DNA of 64,000 nt from Begonia masoniana. Lineage: Eukaryota; Streptophyta; Magnoliopsida; Cucurbitales; Begoniaceae. Under the pieces are notes generated by a model that saw nothing but the letters and a program-made list of their open reading frames with translations, was not told where the DNA came from and made no database searches. The translations under genes and the position numbers were made by a program. Below are positions 46,375 through 59,800 of the stretch, one piece after another; the stretch's first letter is position 1, and each line of letters begins with the position of its first letter. The DNA is taken from NCBI GenBank assembly GCA_022432975.1, contig CM039505.1:25241825-25305824 (forward strand). The letters run 5' to 3'.

Positions 46375-46679
46375 CTCAAAATGAAGAGAAAGATGAACTA
46401 AGGAGAGGATGTGTGACGACCCGTATGTCGCCATCGACTTGACATGACTTTCTTTTGTTTAAGACATTTTTTATGTGAAAATTTTCTGCTTTTTAAAACT
46501 TTAAATCGAAGCCTAGAGTCATTTTTGGTAAAACGTTGACTTGGTTTTTGGGTCATTGAAATCGTTTGAAATACGTGGGAAAACGTTCGAAAAATACGTT
46601 TTGGAAGTATCGTGAAACGTCAGGTTGAAACGTGTTTGAAAATCGAAACTTGAAAAGAATTCATGTTGGGCAATTGACA

Positions 46680-46940
46680 TGTGGCGCGCGCGTCGCGCAA
46701 CCATCGCGCGCCCATGACGTGCGGCACACATCTAGCGCGCGTGTCGCCCACCTGGGTGAGCGCAGCGCCCGGGTGGCATGCGCTGGCAGTCGATCGATCG
46801 GCGAACCCTATAGAAATCTAGACATTTCGCCGATCGATTGGTCCCTAGGGCCGATTGATTGGCTGCGCGCCCTACGCGCACCCCGCGCGCACTTTGAGTG
46901 CAACCCGCGCGTGCCCTGCGAAGGCCCCAGTGCATCCCAC
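46680..46940. other. CpG-dense segment in the RT3 LTR
   Basis: GCGCGC-type runs (GTGGCGCGCGCGTCGCGC near 46681, CGCGCGCACTTTG near 46883) stand out against AT-rich surroundings. The three overlapping open frames here are a side effect of the low density of stop codons. Confidence 0.75.
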
Positions 46941-48658
46941 GCCCCACTTCTCCATTTTCCACCATTTTTCACATTTTCTCTATTTCTACCACCTACACTT
47001 CACATTACACTTACCAAAAACCTTCCTCAACCTCTCTAAACGTAAAACACTTCAAAACCCCAAAAACCCAACTTAAAATGTAACTTAAAACGTGTTAGAA
47101 AACATGGAGGAAATTTAAGAAATCAAACTGCATGGATCGATCTAAACAATGAACGAATCCATGCATAACCTAATAGCCCAAACAGTTCCAGTATAATTTT
47201 CAAAAAGACAACAATCTAAACAAAGTTTTAGAACATCAACACAAAACCTATATATCACCTAAATCCCAAAAAAAACTTTACAACGTAACTTAAACCTCGA
47301 GACATCACCCACGGGCCAAAAATACACCTGACTGCCGCAACCAACCCCGCAAGCTCGTCCCGCCAACTACACCTACACATCACCCTGAGGCTCTGAGTCC
47401 TCATCCGTACGGTTCGTACCTACATCATAGAGTTCAACTAATGACCCTAAAGCTCAGTAAGATCATATAATGCAAGTGTAACACCCGATTTTACAGGATT
47501 TTATTTATTCTAATATATAATGGTATTTTTGTAAATATGTCAAATTAAGTCCGTTTTGCAAACGAAAAATTTTAATAGAGCCCTTGTAATAAATTGGAAT
47601 TATTGGTGAAATAAGAAAATTTGGAGAAACCAAATCGTTGGTTAAATAACGATGTAAGCAACGAAATAAATAGAAAATCAAAAGGAAGAGTAAAATAGTA
47701 ATCCATCAAGTTAAAATATTTAACTTAAACAAAAATCCCCTTCCCTTTTTCTCACATTTCACGATCTCTCCTCCCAGAAGACCTCCCTAGCGATTTTCTT
47801 CTCTTCCCCTCCGTTCCTTCAAACGTCGACGCTCCACCTCCGATCAACGGCGAGTTCTTCACGTTTTCTTCTCCAATCACGACTCTAGGTAAGATTCTAT
47901 AGTTTTCAGACATTAGATTTCTGTTTTCGCGAAGTTAAACGGTTAGGATTTTGTTTAGGGTTTTGTGAAATAGCCGAGTTTTGTTAGAAACGGCTAGGTT
48001 TACCCTAATTACAACTTTAATGGGTGTATTTATGGTTATTGGTGGAAGTTTGATGGTTTAATGGAGGTTGTTGAAGTGTTTGGAGGTTTTAAAAACCCCA
48101 TTAATGGGGTTTTGGATGTTCTTGAGTGTAAATTGCTCGATGAAATGCCTCAATGAGTTAAGATAGAGTTTTAGGAAATTTTTTTTAGCTAGGAGTTCCG
48201 TTAGTTTTCAAAGTTTGATGATTTAGGCTCAGTTTAATGTCATGTGTTGTGAAATGTTTTAGGTGAATAGCACTCGTGAACGGAGCTCGGTGTGCTACGG
48301 GTGCGAGGTAAGTCTTCGTGACTCGTTTGGCCGATCTGGCCTACACCATAGGAGAGTTATTATTCGAGGATATTTGGTGAAGTATTATTAAGTGTAGGTC
48401 GGATGGGTAGTTTAGGTTGATTGTGTATTAGAATGCTTTCCTATGTCCTTTTATGTATTGTTCTATGTTTCTTTACTTGTATTGCACAACTCATGCTCAT
48501 GCACCATGTTTTCGAACTAGCACGCAAAATGAATTTCCACATGTGTTTTCATGAAAAGAAATGATTAATGAAAGATATGAATGCATGTAATCCCGGTCAC
48601 GTCGGGGTGGGGTTCAGACATAGCTGTCTTGAGAGGAGGAGCATGTTTTTCCCTCGGT

Positions 48659-51600
48659 TGTAACGCCCCGAGTTTTCTGAACCCAGTTCGCTACTCAGGA
48701 TACTGAACCGAACTATATGATTTTCTGAGATAATCTTAAAATTTCATTCAACGATCAAGACTTGACTCTTAAAACATTAAAACTTACAGCGGAAAAACAT
48801 TTGCATGAACGACATTTATTAAATAGTTAAAATATTGAAGACAGTTGGTTAAAGAAGAAAAGAAAACAGAACACATCTGCCGCTGAATAGTTCCAGCGGT
48901 AGAAATAGAGACAAAAGAGTCTCGGCGGTAGAAGCCGTACGAATTACATCTTCCACTCGCAAAACGACAACGTTTTACACTCGCACCCACCACTCACAAA
49001 CGACAAATCTCCTATTCACTCCTACCGCTCACAAACGACAAACATTCTCAGCTCACATCTACCGATAGAACAAGCTGCGTCTTCTGGTCATTAGACGACA
49101 AAAATCCTTAATTCACATCTACCGATCGCAAAATGACAAATTACTTCCTACATCTTTCGATAGGTATAATATTCGACATCACCCGATCACAAAACGACAA
49201 ATTACTTCCTACATCTTCCGATGGGTATAATACTCGACATCACCCGATCACAAAACGACAAATTACTTTCTTTACTCACATCTACCGATAGACAACATCC
49301 ACCGATAGACTATCCACCGATAGATATTACACTCAACATCTACCGATAGACATCATCTACCGATAGATCAAAAATACTCAACATATACCGATAGACATCA
49401 TCTACCGATAGATCAGAAACACTCAACAAGACAGCATAACCACAATTTCACTTTATACAAAGAAAACTCCGACTACCAAAAGAACTTGAGCATTTTACTA
49501 AAAATCGTTCAAAACTACTTAAATCCGTGCATTACTTCAAAATTTGGTAAAACCACTATTAAAACAAACAGAGTATCTGTAACGCCCGGGTTTTCGGATC
49601 TTAGGATTTTCTAATTTCTTAGGTTATTTTTGTAAATAGCAAATTAAAGTATTTTCCCGAGCGGGACGTTTCTTTAGAGCCCTAGAAATTTACGAGAATT
49701 TTTAGAGGAATAAGTGAAATTTTAGAAACCCAAATTGAAGGGAATAATATTAGAGTTCCCGTTTTAGCCTTTTAGTATATTAATTCGTAAAAATAGCAAA
49801 ATAAGTCCGTTTTGTGAACGGTGAGTTTTGTTAGAACTCTAATATTAAATTGGAATATTTGGAGAAATAAGAAAATTACGGAAAAACCGAATTGATAGAC
49901 TAATTAAAGAATTAAGCATAGAATTAATATTGGATTATTATTATTATTATTATTATTATAATTTTTATAAAAAAAAAAGAAAAGAAGAGAATGGCTTCAC
50001 GAAGAAGCCATTCCCCTGCTGCTGAACCCCGACGCCGAGAGAGAAAAAGGGAGACGCGCGCGACCCTCCGACGGAGCTCCGGCCACCATTCCGACGTGCA
50101 GACGCCGGCGAGCTGAACCAGAGCGCGGTTCGGCCTTCTCCGCGCCAGACCCGACCGAAAACAGGTTGAGTTTTCTTCCCTGTTTTTGTTCTGTACATGG
50201 CCGGCGGTGGCGAGCTTGATTGAGCTCCGTCCTCCGGCCCTTTTTGGTTGCTTTAAGCGTCAATTGGCCGAGCTCGGTGCTGGCATGGATTGCCGAACAA
50301 TGTGGAGCTCGAATTTTTGGAAAAACCGTGGGCTAGGTTTAGGGCAATTCGGGTTTTATGAATTAGAACTCCGATTTTAGGTTAGTTTATGTCAATTGGA
50401 TGTTAAAAGGATAGATTAGTGAAGAAATTGAGGGAATTTGATGAAAAATTGAAAAAGTGAAATTTTGGGGTAAAGGGCAGTTTCGGGTTTTGCCCAAATT
50501 GACCTAGTTCCGGTCATTTGTTTTAAAATTCCTTTTGGCAGATTAAAATAGGTTATTAGAGGAGTACGTGGCCGCTGGAATTGTTCGATTCCGATAACCG
50601 ACGCGAAAGTTACGCGCATTCGAAGTTTTAGGTCGGTTTTTACCGAACCCAAATTAGTGGCCGTTTAATTAAGTTTTAGTTAGAAATTGATGATATTATG
50701 CTTTTATGCTTATTAGTGAATACATTTGTTGTTATTTAGGTAGATGAAATGAATTGGTGATTATTGGTGGATTTTAGGTTAAAGTTCGAATATTGGAGAT
50801 TATTGGAAAACCATTAATGGAGTTTAAGTAAATTGTGAGCATCACGTGCTCGATGAAAAGCCCGAATGGAGAAAGTGAAAGTTTTATGAGAAATTGCTTT
50901 AGCTAGGAGTTTAGTTTAAGTTTGAGGTTCGTTTACTTAGGATCAATTTTAATGTACTTTATTTATGAAATGCTTTAGGTGGAGACGACTTTTGGACGGT
51001 GCTCGGCTAGCTACGGACGCCAGGTAAGTGGATGTTAGGTTTCCGGCCCTTAAGGCCCTACATCGTGTCAACGCTAGGTTTTTCTATTTGGATGATGATT
51101 TTCTGATTGTGGGGTCTTGAAGTGTCGGGTAGCCTAGGATTATTAGTTAATTGTTGTTTGTTAGGTTCGTAGTGATTAAAGCATGTCTATGTATGCCTAT
51201 GAATTGTTTGATGATATGTCTTGATGATATGTTATATGTAAGTCCCTCATGCATCATGTTTTGTTCAAATGTCATATGAAATGTCTCCATGTATGATTAT
51301 GTAAAGGAAAATGTAACGATTAAGTGTGGGTGGGACTGTATGGCCAAAAACAACAAAACTATTGTCACTATCCACGAGTTGGATCATGAATACGGCCGAA
51401 AGGACTATGTACACGCACTTGGCCTACTTCCCTGGCACGATGCCCACCTTAATCCATGTCAACGAAAAGAAAAGAAAAAGAATAAGAACAAGTAAATGAA
51501 CATGTTAAATGAAAAGTCATGCATTCATGCATACGTCATTATAGAGCATCCCTTTACTAAGCATTAGGCTTAACGTATATGTTGAATGATGTAGGTGACA

Positions 51601-53680
51601 GGTGTGAACTCGATGACAAAGAGTAGGCGGTTGATGGATGGTGCTCGTGGCGACGGGGTGTGTTTTGGCAAGGTTCGATGACCACGGTTGTGCTCCGGGC
51701 AATTTTGGGTAATTGATGTAAACTTGTTTTAATGTTAAAAACGTGAGGGATTTTAGAATATGTAGAGAAGTTTGATGTTTAGGAATCGTAAATAGGATGT
51801 AGGCTTGGAATTGAGTCGCTTTGAATGTTTTGGTGACGTGTTCGTTTTGGTGATGCTTTAAAGAGATTCTACTTTTATTATTAATGTTTGTTTTGAGGAT
51901 TCGATTCGTTTTGATTAAGAAAGAGAATGAAAATGTTTAAGTATGTGGATTGATTGGTTTTGATAGAAAAATGTATGAAGGGTTGAGTTTGATGTAAATG
52001 TAGATTGTTTAGAATGTGAAGTCTTTATTTTGGAGAATATACTGGAACTGTTTGGGTATTTTAAAGTGTTTGGTTGTTTTAAAACAGGTAAGGATACGCT
52101 CGATTTTTAGAGCGATCCACGCAGTTCGATTTCTCGAATTTATTAGAAATTGTAGGTTAGATTAGTGTTCTGTTTTGATGATTGATGAATGAGTGGTTTT
52201 AAGGGATTTCAATGATCCGAGACTTCGATTTAATGGTTTAGAAGTCGAAATGTTAGGAGTGGTTTGAGAGTTTAAAGTCAAGGTTAAGTTATGGTTAGTT
52301 TATTTAAGGGTTTTGGGAAATGTTTAAAGTAGAAATGAAAAAGTTTAAGGTGAAAATACGAGGGCTTAGGTAATGATTACGTCACGGCAAGTCTGTGGCG
52401 GCCCTTATCGGATTGGGGTCGTCACAGTATCATTATCAGAAAAGTCTCAAAATGTATTCAAAACACTAAAAACTACCACTGTCATAAAAACTCTCAACAT
52501 GCTTAAATTGAATCACGGTTCACTAAACTTTCTCATCTACTGCCACCAGTTAAACCGCCCCATCAGTTGCCAGATCGATGCATGAATGCACCCCTCCAAC
52601 CTGCCTAGTTCTCAGCAAACTCAGAGAACACACCTGCTATCACTTCTTCACCTACATCACAAAACTCATCTATTAGCCTAAGGCTAAGTAAGTAAAGCAG
52701 TAATGAAATGGAATGCTGAAACATAAATTCCTAGACATGCAGTTTCTACTTTCTCATCTCTGTTGCATATGCATTCGTTTCTGGTCTGATCCCCTTGTGA
52801 AATTGGGAGTTGGATCACTTCTCCCAAAGTTATACATCCTCTCTCTCGATTAAGGGGCGGATTAGTTCCCTTAATAACTGTTCAGATCCCCATGTGAAAT
52901 TGGGAGTTAGATCACTTCTCCCAAAGTTATAAATTTCTTCATAAGTTAAGGGGCGGATTAGTTCCCTTAATAGTTTATCTGTTATAGTTTGTTCATTCCT
53001 TACCATGCCATTTCATGTAAATTCATTTTTGCATACTTTCAAAATATGATGCATGACATACAAACACATTCAAGCATACATAATCCTACTGTTTTGTGAT
53101 GTAGGCCCGAAGACACAAGCATACTTCACTTACCTGGTCTCCTGAAAAATATTGGGTGGAAGACTACCTCGGGAGCTTACTCAACCTAAAGTCATAGACA
53201 GAACATACATTAGACTTTCTCCAAACTCCATTCTAAACCGCTAGGATTCTAAAGACACTAGTTTGGAAGCTTAGTTCATCGAGCATTCTCGATTTACCAC
53301 AAAACCCGAACTAGCTCACCCATACGGCATTCACACAACTCACATTTATACTCTGCCCAATCATTGATAGCTACCAGTACAGCAAGGAATCGAAATAGGA
53401 CTCACCTAGTTTGGGGAAGAATCAAGTAGAAGAATCGCCTAGAGAGCTCTGCAGCTTGAGCTGAAAACCGAAAGAGGAAAAATAGGAAATAGTGGCGGCT
53501 ACAGTGCATTAAATGCAAAACCTCTTCCCTTAAATATGTTATCCACTTTATATCTCAATTTACCATTATACCCTCGCCTAGTCACTCATTAGCATAATCA
53601 CTAATTTTCCCCAATTTTATCTATAAAATGTATACTATTAGTTGATAAGATAAGTTGGTTCAATGGAACCGGGTGCTACA
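48659..53680 (-). mobile_element. Solo LTR C (minus strand), same family as A and B
   Basis: On the minus strand it runs from TGTAGCACCCGGTTCC (53680) to GGGGCGTTACA (48659). The flanks TCGGT and TTGGT are a 5-bp target duplication with one change. Net length is about 2168 bp after removing LTR D. It contains the duplicated hairpin segment (52780-52985), degenerate 61-bp-like units (48990-49430), and a second intron of 482 nt (52652-53133) with CCTACATCACAAAAC (52651-52665) fully complementary to GTTTTGTGATGTAGG (53091-53105). Confidence 0.94.
49578..52426 (+). mobile_element. Solo LTR D, 2849 bp, GTATC target duplication
   Basis: It starts TGTAACGCCCGGGTTTTCGG and ends GGGGTCGTCACA, with GTATC at 49573-49577 and 52427-52431. 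It is the innermost of the nested LTRs and therefore the youngest in this stack. The leader module is present: acceptor TGCTTTAG ending 50988, a 35-nt micro-exon (50989-51023), donor CAG/GTAAGT at 51024, and acceptor GATGTAG ending 51594. CCTACATC (51057) pairs with GATGTAGG (51588-51595), extended by GTCAAC with GTTGA. Upstream there is a (TTA)n run near 49935. Confidence 0.95.
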
Positions 53681-54489
53681 TTGGTAGATGGAAAGGGTTA
53701 TCTAACAGTGAGATGTGCCCTTTTCATCTAGTGAGAATCAATCCCTGGTGACACCTCCCGTTATGTAACTAAATAATGAAAAAAGAATGCATGATTTTAT
53801 GAACCCCGCACGCATAGCATGCATTCTCATTTACGTAGATTTACTGAGCCTTTAGCTCATAGTTTATTTCTATGGTGTAGGTGAATTCGATACAGGTGAG
53901 GATGATATTCCTCCACCCGATGCATGAGCTGGTTGAAGAAGGGTGCCCGTGGGAGCGTGCTGGGCAGTCGACGCGCGTTTTGACTCGTGGGGGTAATGGT
54001 TAGATATTTTGAGGACTTTGGGTTATGTCTAGCTAATAGGTATTGATGTGGAAAAAAAAAAGTGGTATAGAAAATACATGATAGGGTGTTTGGTACTAAA
54101 TAAGGTATACGGTGATGTTTTGGGATTTTGTATGGCTTTATGAACGAGTGTTAGGATGTTAAGCGATGATTTCTATTTTGGAATTTACTGGAACTGCTTG
54201 GTGATTTATAAACCTCATAGGGAAAATGTTTAGTTTTCAAACGGAACACACAGTTCATTTTTATGAAATTTCACTACGTTTTCTAACGGTTCCGAGTAGT
54301 TTTGAGAATTTGATGAACTGAGGAATGTGAGGGTAATGGTGTTTTGTTATGATGAATGAAGTGTTGGTAAGTTTTGTGAAGTATAGTATTAGGAGTTGAT
54401 GGAGATGAGACAAAAGAAAAGGGGAGGAAGAATGTTGAAGTAGGCATGAAGGGAAATGGGGCAGCTCCCTGGAATCGAATTTCTAGAGA

Positions 54490-54710
54490 GTAAGTCGTTC
54501 GATCGCCAGAAGAGGGGCGATCGAACGTAGAATTCTTTGGAAAACCAAACAGTTACCGGATCGTTCGCCAAAAAGGGGGCGAACGATCGGCTCCTGCAGG
54601 CTTCGCTTTGGAAAAATTCCAGAGCAGCAGCCGATCGATCGCCAAAAGAGGGGCGATTGATCAGCTGTGCAAGGGCCGATCGATCGGCTGTCAAACGATC
54701 GATCGATCGC
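54490..54710. repeat. Second cluster of GATCGATCGCC motifs
   Basis: Repeated CGATCGATCG cores with flanking GCC/GGC and AAAAGAGGGGCGATCG segments occur in a different LTR from the 20500-20790 cluster, at a comparable place near the LTR end. Confidence 0.8.
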
Positions 54711-56214
54711 CCCTTGTTTTCTTGTTTTGGACATGTTTGCCCTCGATATTTTACACTGTATTTATTCCTCCGCTTAATTCATGGTTTTATTCAACGATTT
54801 TAAACGATTTCAAGAACCGAGACTTCAATTTAGTGTGAAGCCAAAATTTTATGAGGGTTATAAAAAGAAAAAAAAAATTTACGAAAAATTAAGGTATAGG
54901 AATTAGGGATGTTACAGCAAGAGATGCACGTGTTATGCATGAACATTTCAAAACATGAATATTACTTTACATTTACATTCAAGTGGACATGTGGTATAAG
55001 TGAGGCTTATAGAGGAACAGACGCACATACGTACATGACATGGTTAGTAGTTTTGCCGGGTCCTAGAGAGGAATAAAAGACATGTTGTCCTTGGCGAGGA
55101 CGGTTTTTACATAGTTCTAGGGAAGGACAAGAACATATGTCTGTCCCCGTCCCACACTTAATCGTACTATACATTCACATTTTATATTTCTTAACATCAA
55201 ATCACGTGCATAAAATATTTTGCATGATTTTCCTTGAAAACGTGATGCATGAACATATATTGTGCATAAACATAACTTAATGAAAAGACAATCCTCGAAG
55301 TATAAATAAACGACAGGTCATCAAGACAATACATAAAGCAAACACATTTACTTAGGACGTAATCTACGACCTAACTACCCGTCAACAAACCCGACAACGT
55401 AAAAACCTAGTACCTCCGTGATGTAGGGCCTTAAGGGTCAACCTATACGTATGAACTTACTTGACGTCCGTAGAGTTTACAAGCCTTGAACGTATTTCTT
55501 CGATGAATCATGAACCTATACGCACATAATCGAACCATAACCACGTTACAAAAACACTAACTAATAAACTAAGTAAAACACGACCCAAGCTCATTCAAAT
55601 AGCCTAAACCAACCATATATCGAATTCAAGCAAGTTTCCATTCAAATAGCTTAAAACCAATTTAACAATTCTTTTAGACAATTCGTCGAATACCTTTTGT
55701 GCACACTTTCATACTCAAATTTCTCTCCCAAACGACATCCATTTTTGACGATTCAATATGCTCCGAAAACCTCATCACCTCTAATTTAGTATGAAATTGT
55801 TAATTTATAAAAAGGTACGTAGAAAATGATAGCAAAATAGAAAATTCTTGGGTGCCCTAAATAATGCTGATTTTTGGTCGAATTTTCCATTTTTCATCGA
55901 ACGAGCCTAATTATTCATTAATTTATCCATTCAAACATTTAAATAGTAATCTAGCATGATTTCGTATAAAATCCATAAGTTTTCTCCAAAACCCTAACCC
56001 TAAAACTTCAACAAAACTAACGAATAATTAGCATAAACTCGTTAACTAACGTAGAGGCCTTAATTGTAAAAATTGGAAGAAATCGGAAGCTGGGCGCTGA
56101 AAATCGCCAGTGTTTCATCGACTAGAAGAGAGGAGCTCGTCTTCTAGAGAGAAAAACAGAGAAGAGAGAAGAAAAGGAAGAAAGAAAAAGAAAGGGGGAA
56201 GGGAAAGAAAAAGA

Positions 56215-56269
56215 AAAGAGGGGGAGGGAGTGGGTCACGAGGGAGGGAGGGAGGGAGGGAGGGAGAGAG

Positions 56270-56307
<38 letters not shown>

Positions 56308-56450
56308 AAGCGTTGGGGTCCTGTTTCAAATCTCGTACTTTATATATATATATATATATGGAAGCGTTAGGGTCCTGTTTCAAATCTCGTACTTTATATA
56401 TATATATATATATATAGAAGCGTTGGGGTCCTGTTTCAAATCTCGTACTT
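56215..56450. repeat. G-rich tract, (TA)n runs and a triplicated 38-nt segment
   Basis: Repeated GGGAGGGAGGGAGGG (56246-56265) has G-quadruplex potential. It is followed by three (TA)n runs (56274-56304, 56341-56358, 56395-56415). Each run precedes a copy of a segment with GGAAGCGTT(G/A)GGGTCCTG and CAAATCTCGTACTT, so the unit (TA)n plus segment is tandemly triplicated. Confidence 0.9.
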
Positions 56451-56593
56451 TTTAATTTCTATGGTTTTACTCTATTTTCTTAAATTCATATGTTCCCGGC
56501 ATCCAAACTCCAATGAAATATATATTAATAGCAAATTAAATCCGGTCAGATAAATTTAGAACGATTACTTGGCCAAAAATGTCGGGTGTTATA

Positions 56594-56801
56594 TCCTGCT
56601 CACCTTAATAGAATTTTGTCCCCAAAATTGACTCAGCACTTAGCTCTTGACATTAACGCATCACATCTTGTGGCCTCATTCCTCAACCTATGATTATTCT
56701 GCACTCTCCGAGTCCATTCCTCTCATCTTTTCCAAAACTCACATTTTTTTTCACGAACCTTTTTTCCATCTATCATGGGGTCAATATTTATGGTTTTAAG
56801 C
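56594..56801 (-). other. RT3 polypurine tract and end of the internal region
   Basis: On the minus strand CAATTTTGGGGACAAAATTC, a TATTAAGGTGAGCAGGA tract and the LTR start follow each other as in RT2 (37296-37333). The bases further inside contain no clear pol sequence. They continue beyond the solo LTR at 61057. Confidence 0.75.
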
Positions 56802-59800
56802 TGTAACACCCAGAAAAAATTCTATAAAATTCGTAACCTTAGTCTAGGTTACATTCTGAATATTTAATGTTAATTTAGAGTTTCCCTAAGTCATGGAATG
56901 GAAAGTGAGAAATTTGAAGAGGAACCCTAGAGGAACCCTAGAATTAAGTTATTAGAAGTTTATGGAGTTGAATTTATTTAAAAGCAATCAAATTAAAAAG
57001 AGAGAATTAGAGAGAAAATAAAAAGATAAGGTGGTTGTTTAATGAAGTAGTTGTTTTAATGTAAATGATTTAGAAAAGTGAAGAGTAAAAAAAGTTAGGT
57101 TGAAAAGTCAAAGGAAATTTTAAGGGAACACAATGTGAAAGAAAAGTGGTCTTTCACGGTTGAATTAAAAGAGTAAAGATGGTGGGGTGATTTTGTAAAT
57201 TTGAAGGGTTGGAAAAGTCAAAAGTTAAAAGGAATAAAGTTTAGAGAAAAGTGGAAAGTGATGTTTGAATTGGTCAAACCTTGTGATTGGTGAAAGAAGA
57301 GAAAAATGGGGGATGTGGGGTCTTTCACATTGAAAGTGAGAAGGAGAAAGGGATGAGGTTAAAGTGATAAAATAGTGAAGTTAGTAGGTGAAATTTTAAA
57401 AGAAGAAAAATGGAAAGTTGTTGTGTGAATTTGATGTAAAGGTAAAGGTAACTTTAAGTGATTAAATGTGAAGGCAGGGAAGTCTTCAACGTTGAAAAAA
57501 GAAGAGTAATCATGGGAAGGGGGGGATTTTTACAATTTTTAAATAATAGTGGTTAGTTTTAAAAAGAAGAAAAATGGGTAATGATAAAAGTGGAATATTG
57601 GTGGTGTAAAAGAAAAAATTGGTCTTCTTTTTCACTTCTCTCCCACGATTTTCTTCAGAGCCCTAAACCTCCATTTCTGAAATTTCAAGCTCTCCTTGGT
57701 GAAGGAAATAGCAAGGATTTAAGGTGGGTTTTAGGTGGTTTTATTGTTTTATACATAGTAGTGTTAATTTTTGGTGTTTTTGATGATTTTTGGTGAGGTT
57801 TAGCAAGGGTTTAGAAACCCTAATGGGGAACCTCCGAAAATTTCTTTTCTTGGTGAGTATTCTTCCTATTTTTGATGGTTTAAATGTTAGATAAAATAGT
57901 TTAGGTTATTTTTAGGGTTAGATTATGGATTTGGTTAAGTTTGGAGAAAAATTGATTTTTGGAACATTGGTGGCCGATTCTGTTTTTGCTGAATCTGATT
58001 GGCCATGTTATGTGGTTTGCAAAATGGGTTGTTTCAATATATAGTAGACGTGTAGGGGTTTACGGAATGGGGTGGCACGTCGAAATCTGTTGAAAAACGA
58101 ATAAGTTATGGCTGTTTGAAGTTGGACGGTGAAAATTGTAGGAATTTCGGATTTTATGGTTTAAGTTGTTAAAGTTTGTTTAAATTGTGTTGATTGGATT
58201 TAGTTTAGGATTTTTAGAATGTTGCTAAGTTATTTCCCTTAACGTGCTAGGTTGACAAGAGACGAAAGGAACAAACACATGCAGGAGTCCAAGTAAGTAA
58301 AGGACGTTTGTGTTTTGTCTTCAGGCCTACACCATGGAACGGTAAGGATTTGTTTGTTTGTTGTGTTTGTTTTGTGTGGAGTGGAGCATTGTGTGTGTCA
58401 TGCATCATTTTTTAAACTACGAAATGAACGAGTTTTAGCATGCTTTAAATTGTGAGTACGGAACGTAAAATTTGCTTGGAACGTAAGATATGCAAAAGTG
58501 TCTCGAGTAGAACGATTTCTACTCGATAGGTACGATGAAGTGTCTCGAGTAGAATGATTTCTACTCGAGAGGTACGATGAAGTGTCTCGAGTATAACAAT
58601 TTCTACTCGAGAGGTACGATGAAGTGTCTCGAGTAGAACGATTTCTACTCGAGAGGTACGATGAAGTGTCTCGAGTAGAACGATTTCTACTCGAGAGGTA
58701 CGATGAAGTGTCTCGAGTAGAACGATTTCTACTCGAGAGGTACGATGAAGTGTCTCGAGTAGAACGATTTCTACTCGAGAGGTACGATGAAGTGTCTCGA
58801 GTAGAACGATTTCTACTCGAGAGGTACGATGAAGTGTCTCGAGTAGAACGATTTCTACTCGAGAGGTACGATGAAGTGTCTCGAGTAGAACGATTTCTAC
58901 TCGAGAGGTACGATGAAGTGTCTCGAGTAGAACGATTTCTACTCGAGAGGTACGATGAAGTGTCTCGAGTAGAACGATTTCTACTCGAGAGGTACGATGA
59001 AGTGTCTCGAGTAGAACGATTTCTACTCGAGAGGTACGATGAAGTGTCTCGAGTAGAACGATTTCTACTCGAGAGGTACGATGAAGTGTCTCGAGTAGAA
59101 CGATTTCTACTCGAGAGGTACGATGAAGTGTCTCGAGTAGAACGATTTCTACTCGAGAGGTACGATGAAGTGTCTCGAGTAGAACGATTTCTACTCGAGA
59201 GGTACGATGAAGTGTCTCGAGTAGAACGATTTCTACTCGAGAGGTACGATGAAGTGTCTCGAGTAGAACGATTTCTACTCGAGAGGTACGATGAAGTGTC
59301 TCGAGTAGAACGATTTCTACTCGAGAGGTACGATGAAGTGTCTCGAGTAGAACGATTTCTACTCGAGAGGTACGATGAAGTGTCTCGAGTAGAACGATTT
59401 CTACTCGAGAGGTACGATGAAGTGTCTCGAGTAGAACGATTTCTACTCGAGAGGTACGATGAAGTGTCTCGAGTAGAACGATTTCTACTCGAGAGGTACG
59501 ATGAAGTGTCTCGAGTAGAACGATTTCTACTCGAGAGGTACGATGAAGTGTCTCGAGTAGAACGATTTCTACTCGAGAGGTACGATGAAGTGTCTCGAGT
59601 AGAACGATTTCTACTCGAGAGGTACGATGAAGTGTCTCGAGTAGAACGATTTCTACTCGAGAGGTACGATGAAGTGTCTCGAGTAGAACGATTTCTACTC
59701 GAGAGGTACGATGAAGTGTCTCGAGTAGAACGATTTCTACTCGAGAGGTACGATGAAGTGTCTCGAGTAGAACGATTTCTACTCGAGAGGTACGATGAAG

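Larger units (their letters stand above)
44097..46411 (+). mobile_element. 5' part of a hAT transposon, with a nested MITE
   Basis: The left end reads TAGGGGTGGGCAAACC, typical of hAT terminal repeats, and is followed by GGTTTGG/AACCGAAC-rich subterminal DNA (44110-44260) and a GC-richer leader. The BED-finger coding part begins at 44879. At 46412 the RT3 LTR takes over; the rest of the transposon would lie beyond RT3, outside the window. Confidence 0.72.
47889..53881 (+). other. Two-intron leader module with pairing blocks, solo LTR 47477-54916
   Basis: The signals are donor CTAG/GTAAGA at 47889, acceptor TGTTTTAG ending 48262, a 45-nt micro-exon (48263-48307), donor GAG/GTAAGT at 48308, and acceptor GGTGTAG ending 53880. 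CCTACACCATAG (48340-48351) and CTATGGTGTAGG (53870-53881) pair perfectly over 12 bp. Relative to LTR A both sides differ in matching ways, which is the clearest case of compensatory change. LTR C is inserted inside this intron. Confidence 0.7.
47477..54916 (+). mobile_element. Solo LTR in the RT3 LTR, GCAAG target duplication, itself interrupted
   Basis: It starts TGTAACACCCGATTTTAC and ends AGGGATGTTACA, with GCAAG at 47472-47476 and 54917-54921. It is about 2.4 kb once LTR C (48659-53680) is removed. It carries the leader module and, near its end, a second GATCGATCGCC cluster (54490-54710). Confidence 0.95.
47420..55460 (-). other. Second-intron module of the RT3 3' LTR (interrupted)
   Basis: On the minus strand the donor AAG/GTAAGTT-like site lies at 55460 (CAAGTAAGTTC) and the acceptor GATGTAG/GTAC at 47420. 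CTCCGTGATGTAGG (55414-55427) faces CCTACATCATAGAG (47419-47432), 12 of 14 paired including a G-U. With the nested LTR removed the intron is about 596 nt. Confidence 0.55.
46412..56593 (-). mobile_element. RT3 3' LTR (minus strand), about 2.74 kb without nested insertions
   Basis: On the minus strand it starts TATAACACCCGAC (56593) and ends GGGTCGTCACA (46412). The adjoining 56594-56640 (complement of CAATTTTGGGGACAAAATTC and the polypurine tract) matches the pol/LTR border of RT2. Its body holds a GC-rich, CpG-dense segment (46680-46940), G-rich and (TA)n repeats (56215-56450), and the leader module. It is split by the solo LTR at 47477-54916. Confidence 0.88.

Noticed and set aside
46519..47083. 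Several short open frames in the GC-rich part of the RT3 LTR
   Set aside because: They overlap on both strands, have no domain, and arise because CpG-rich sequence has few stops.
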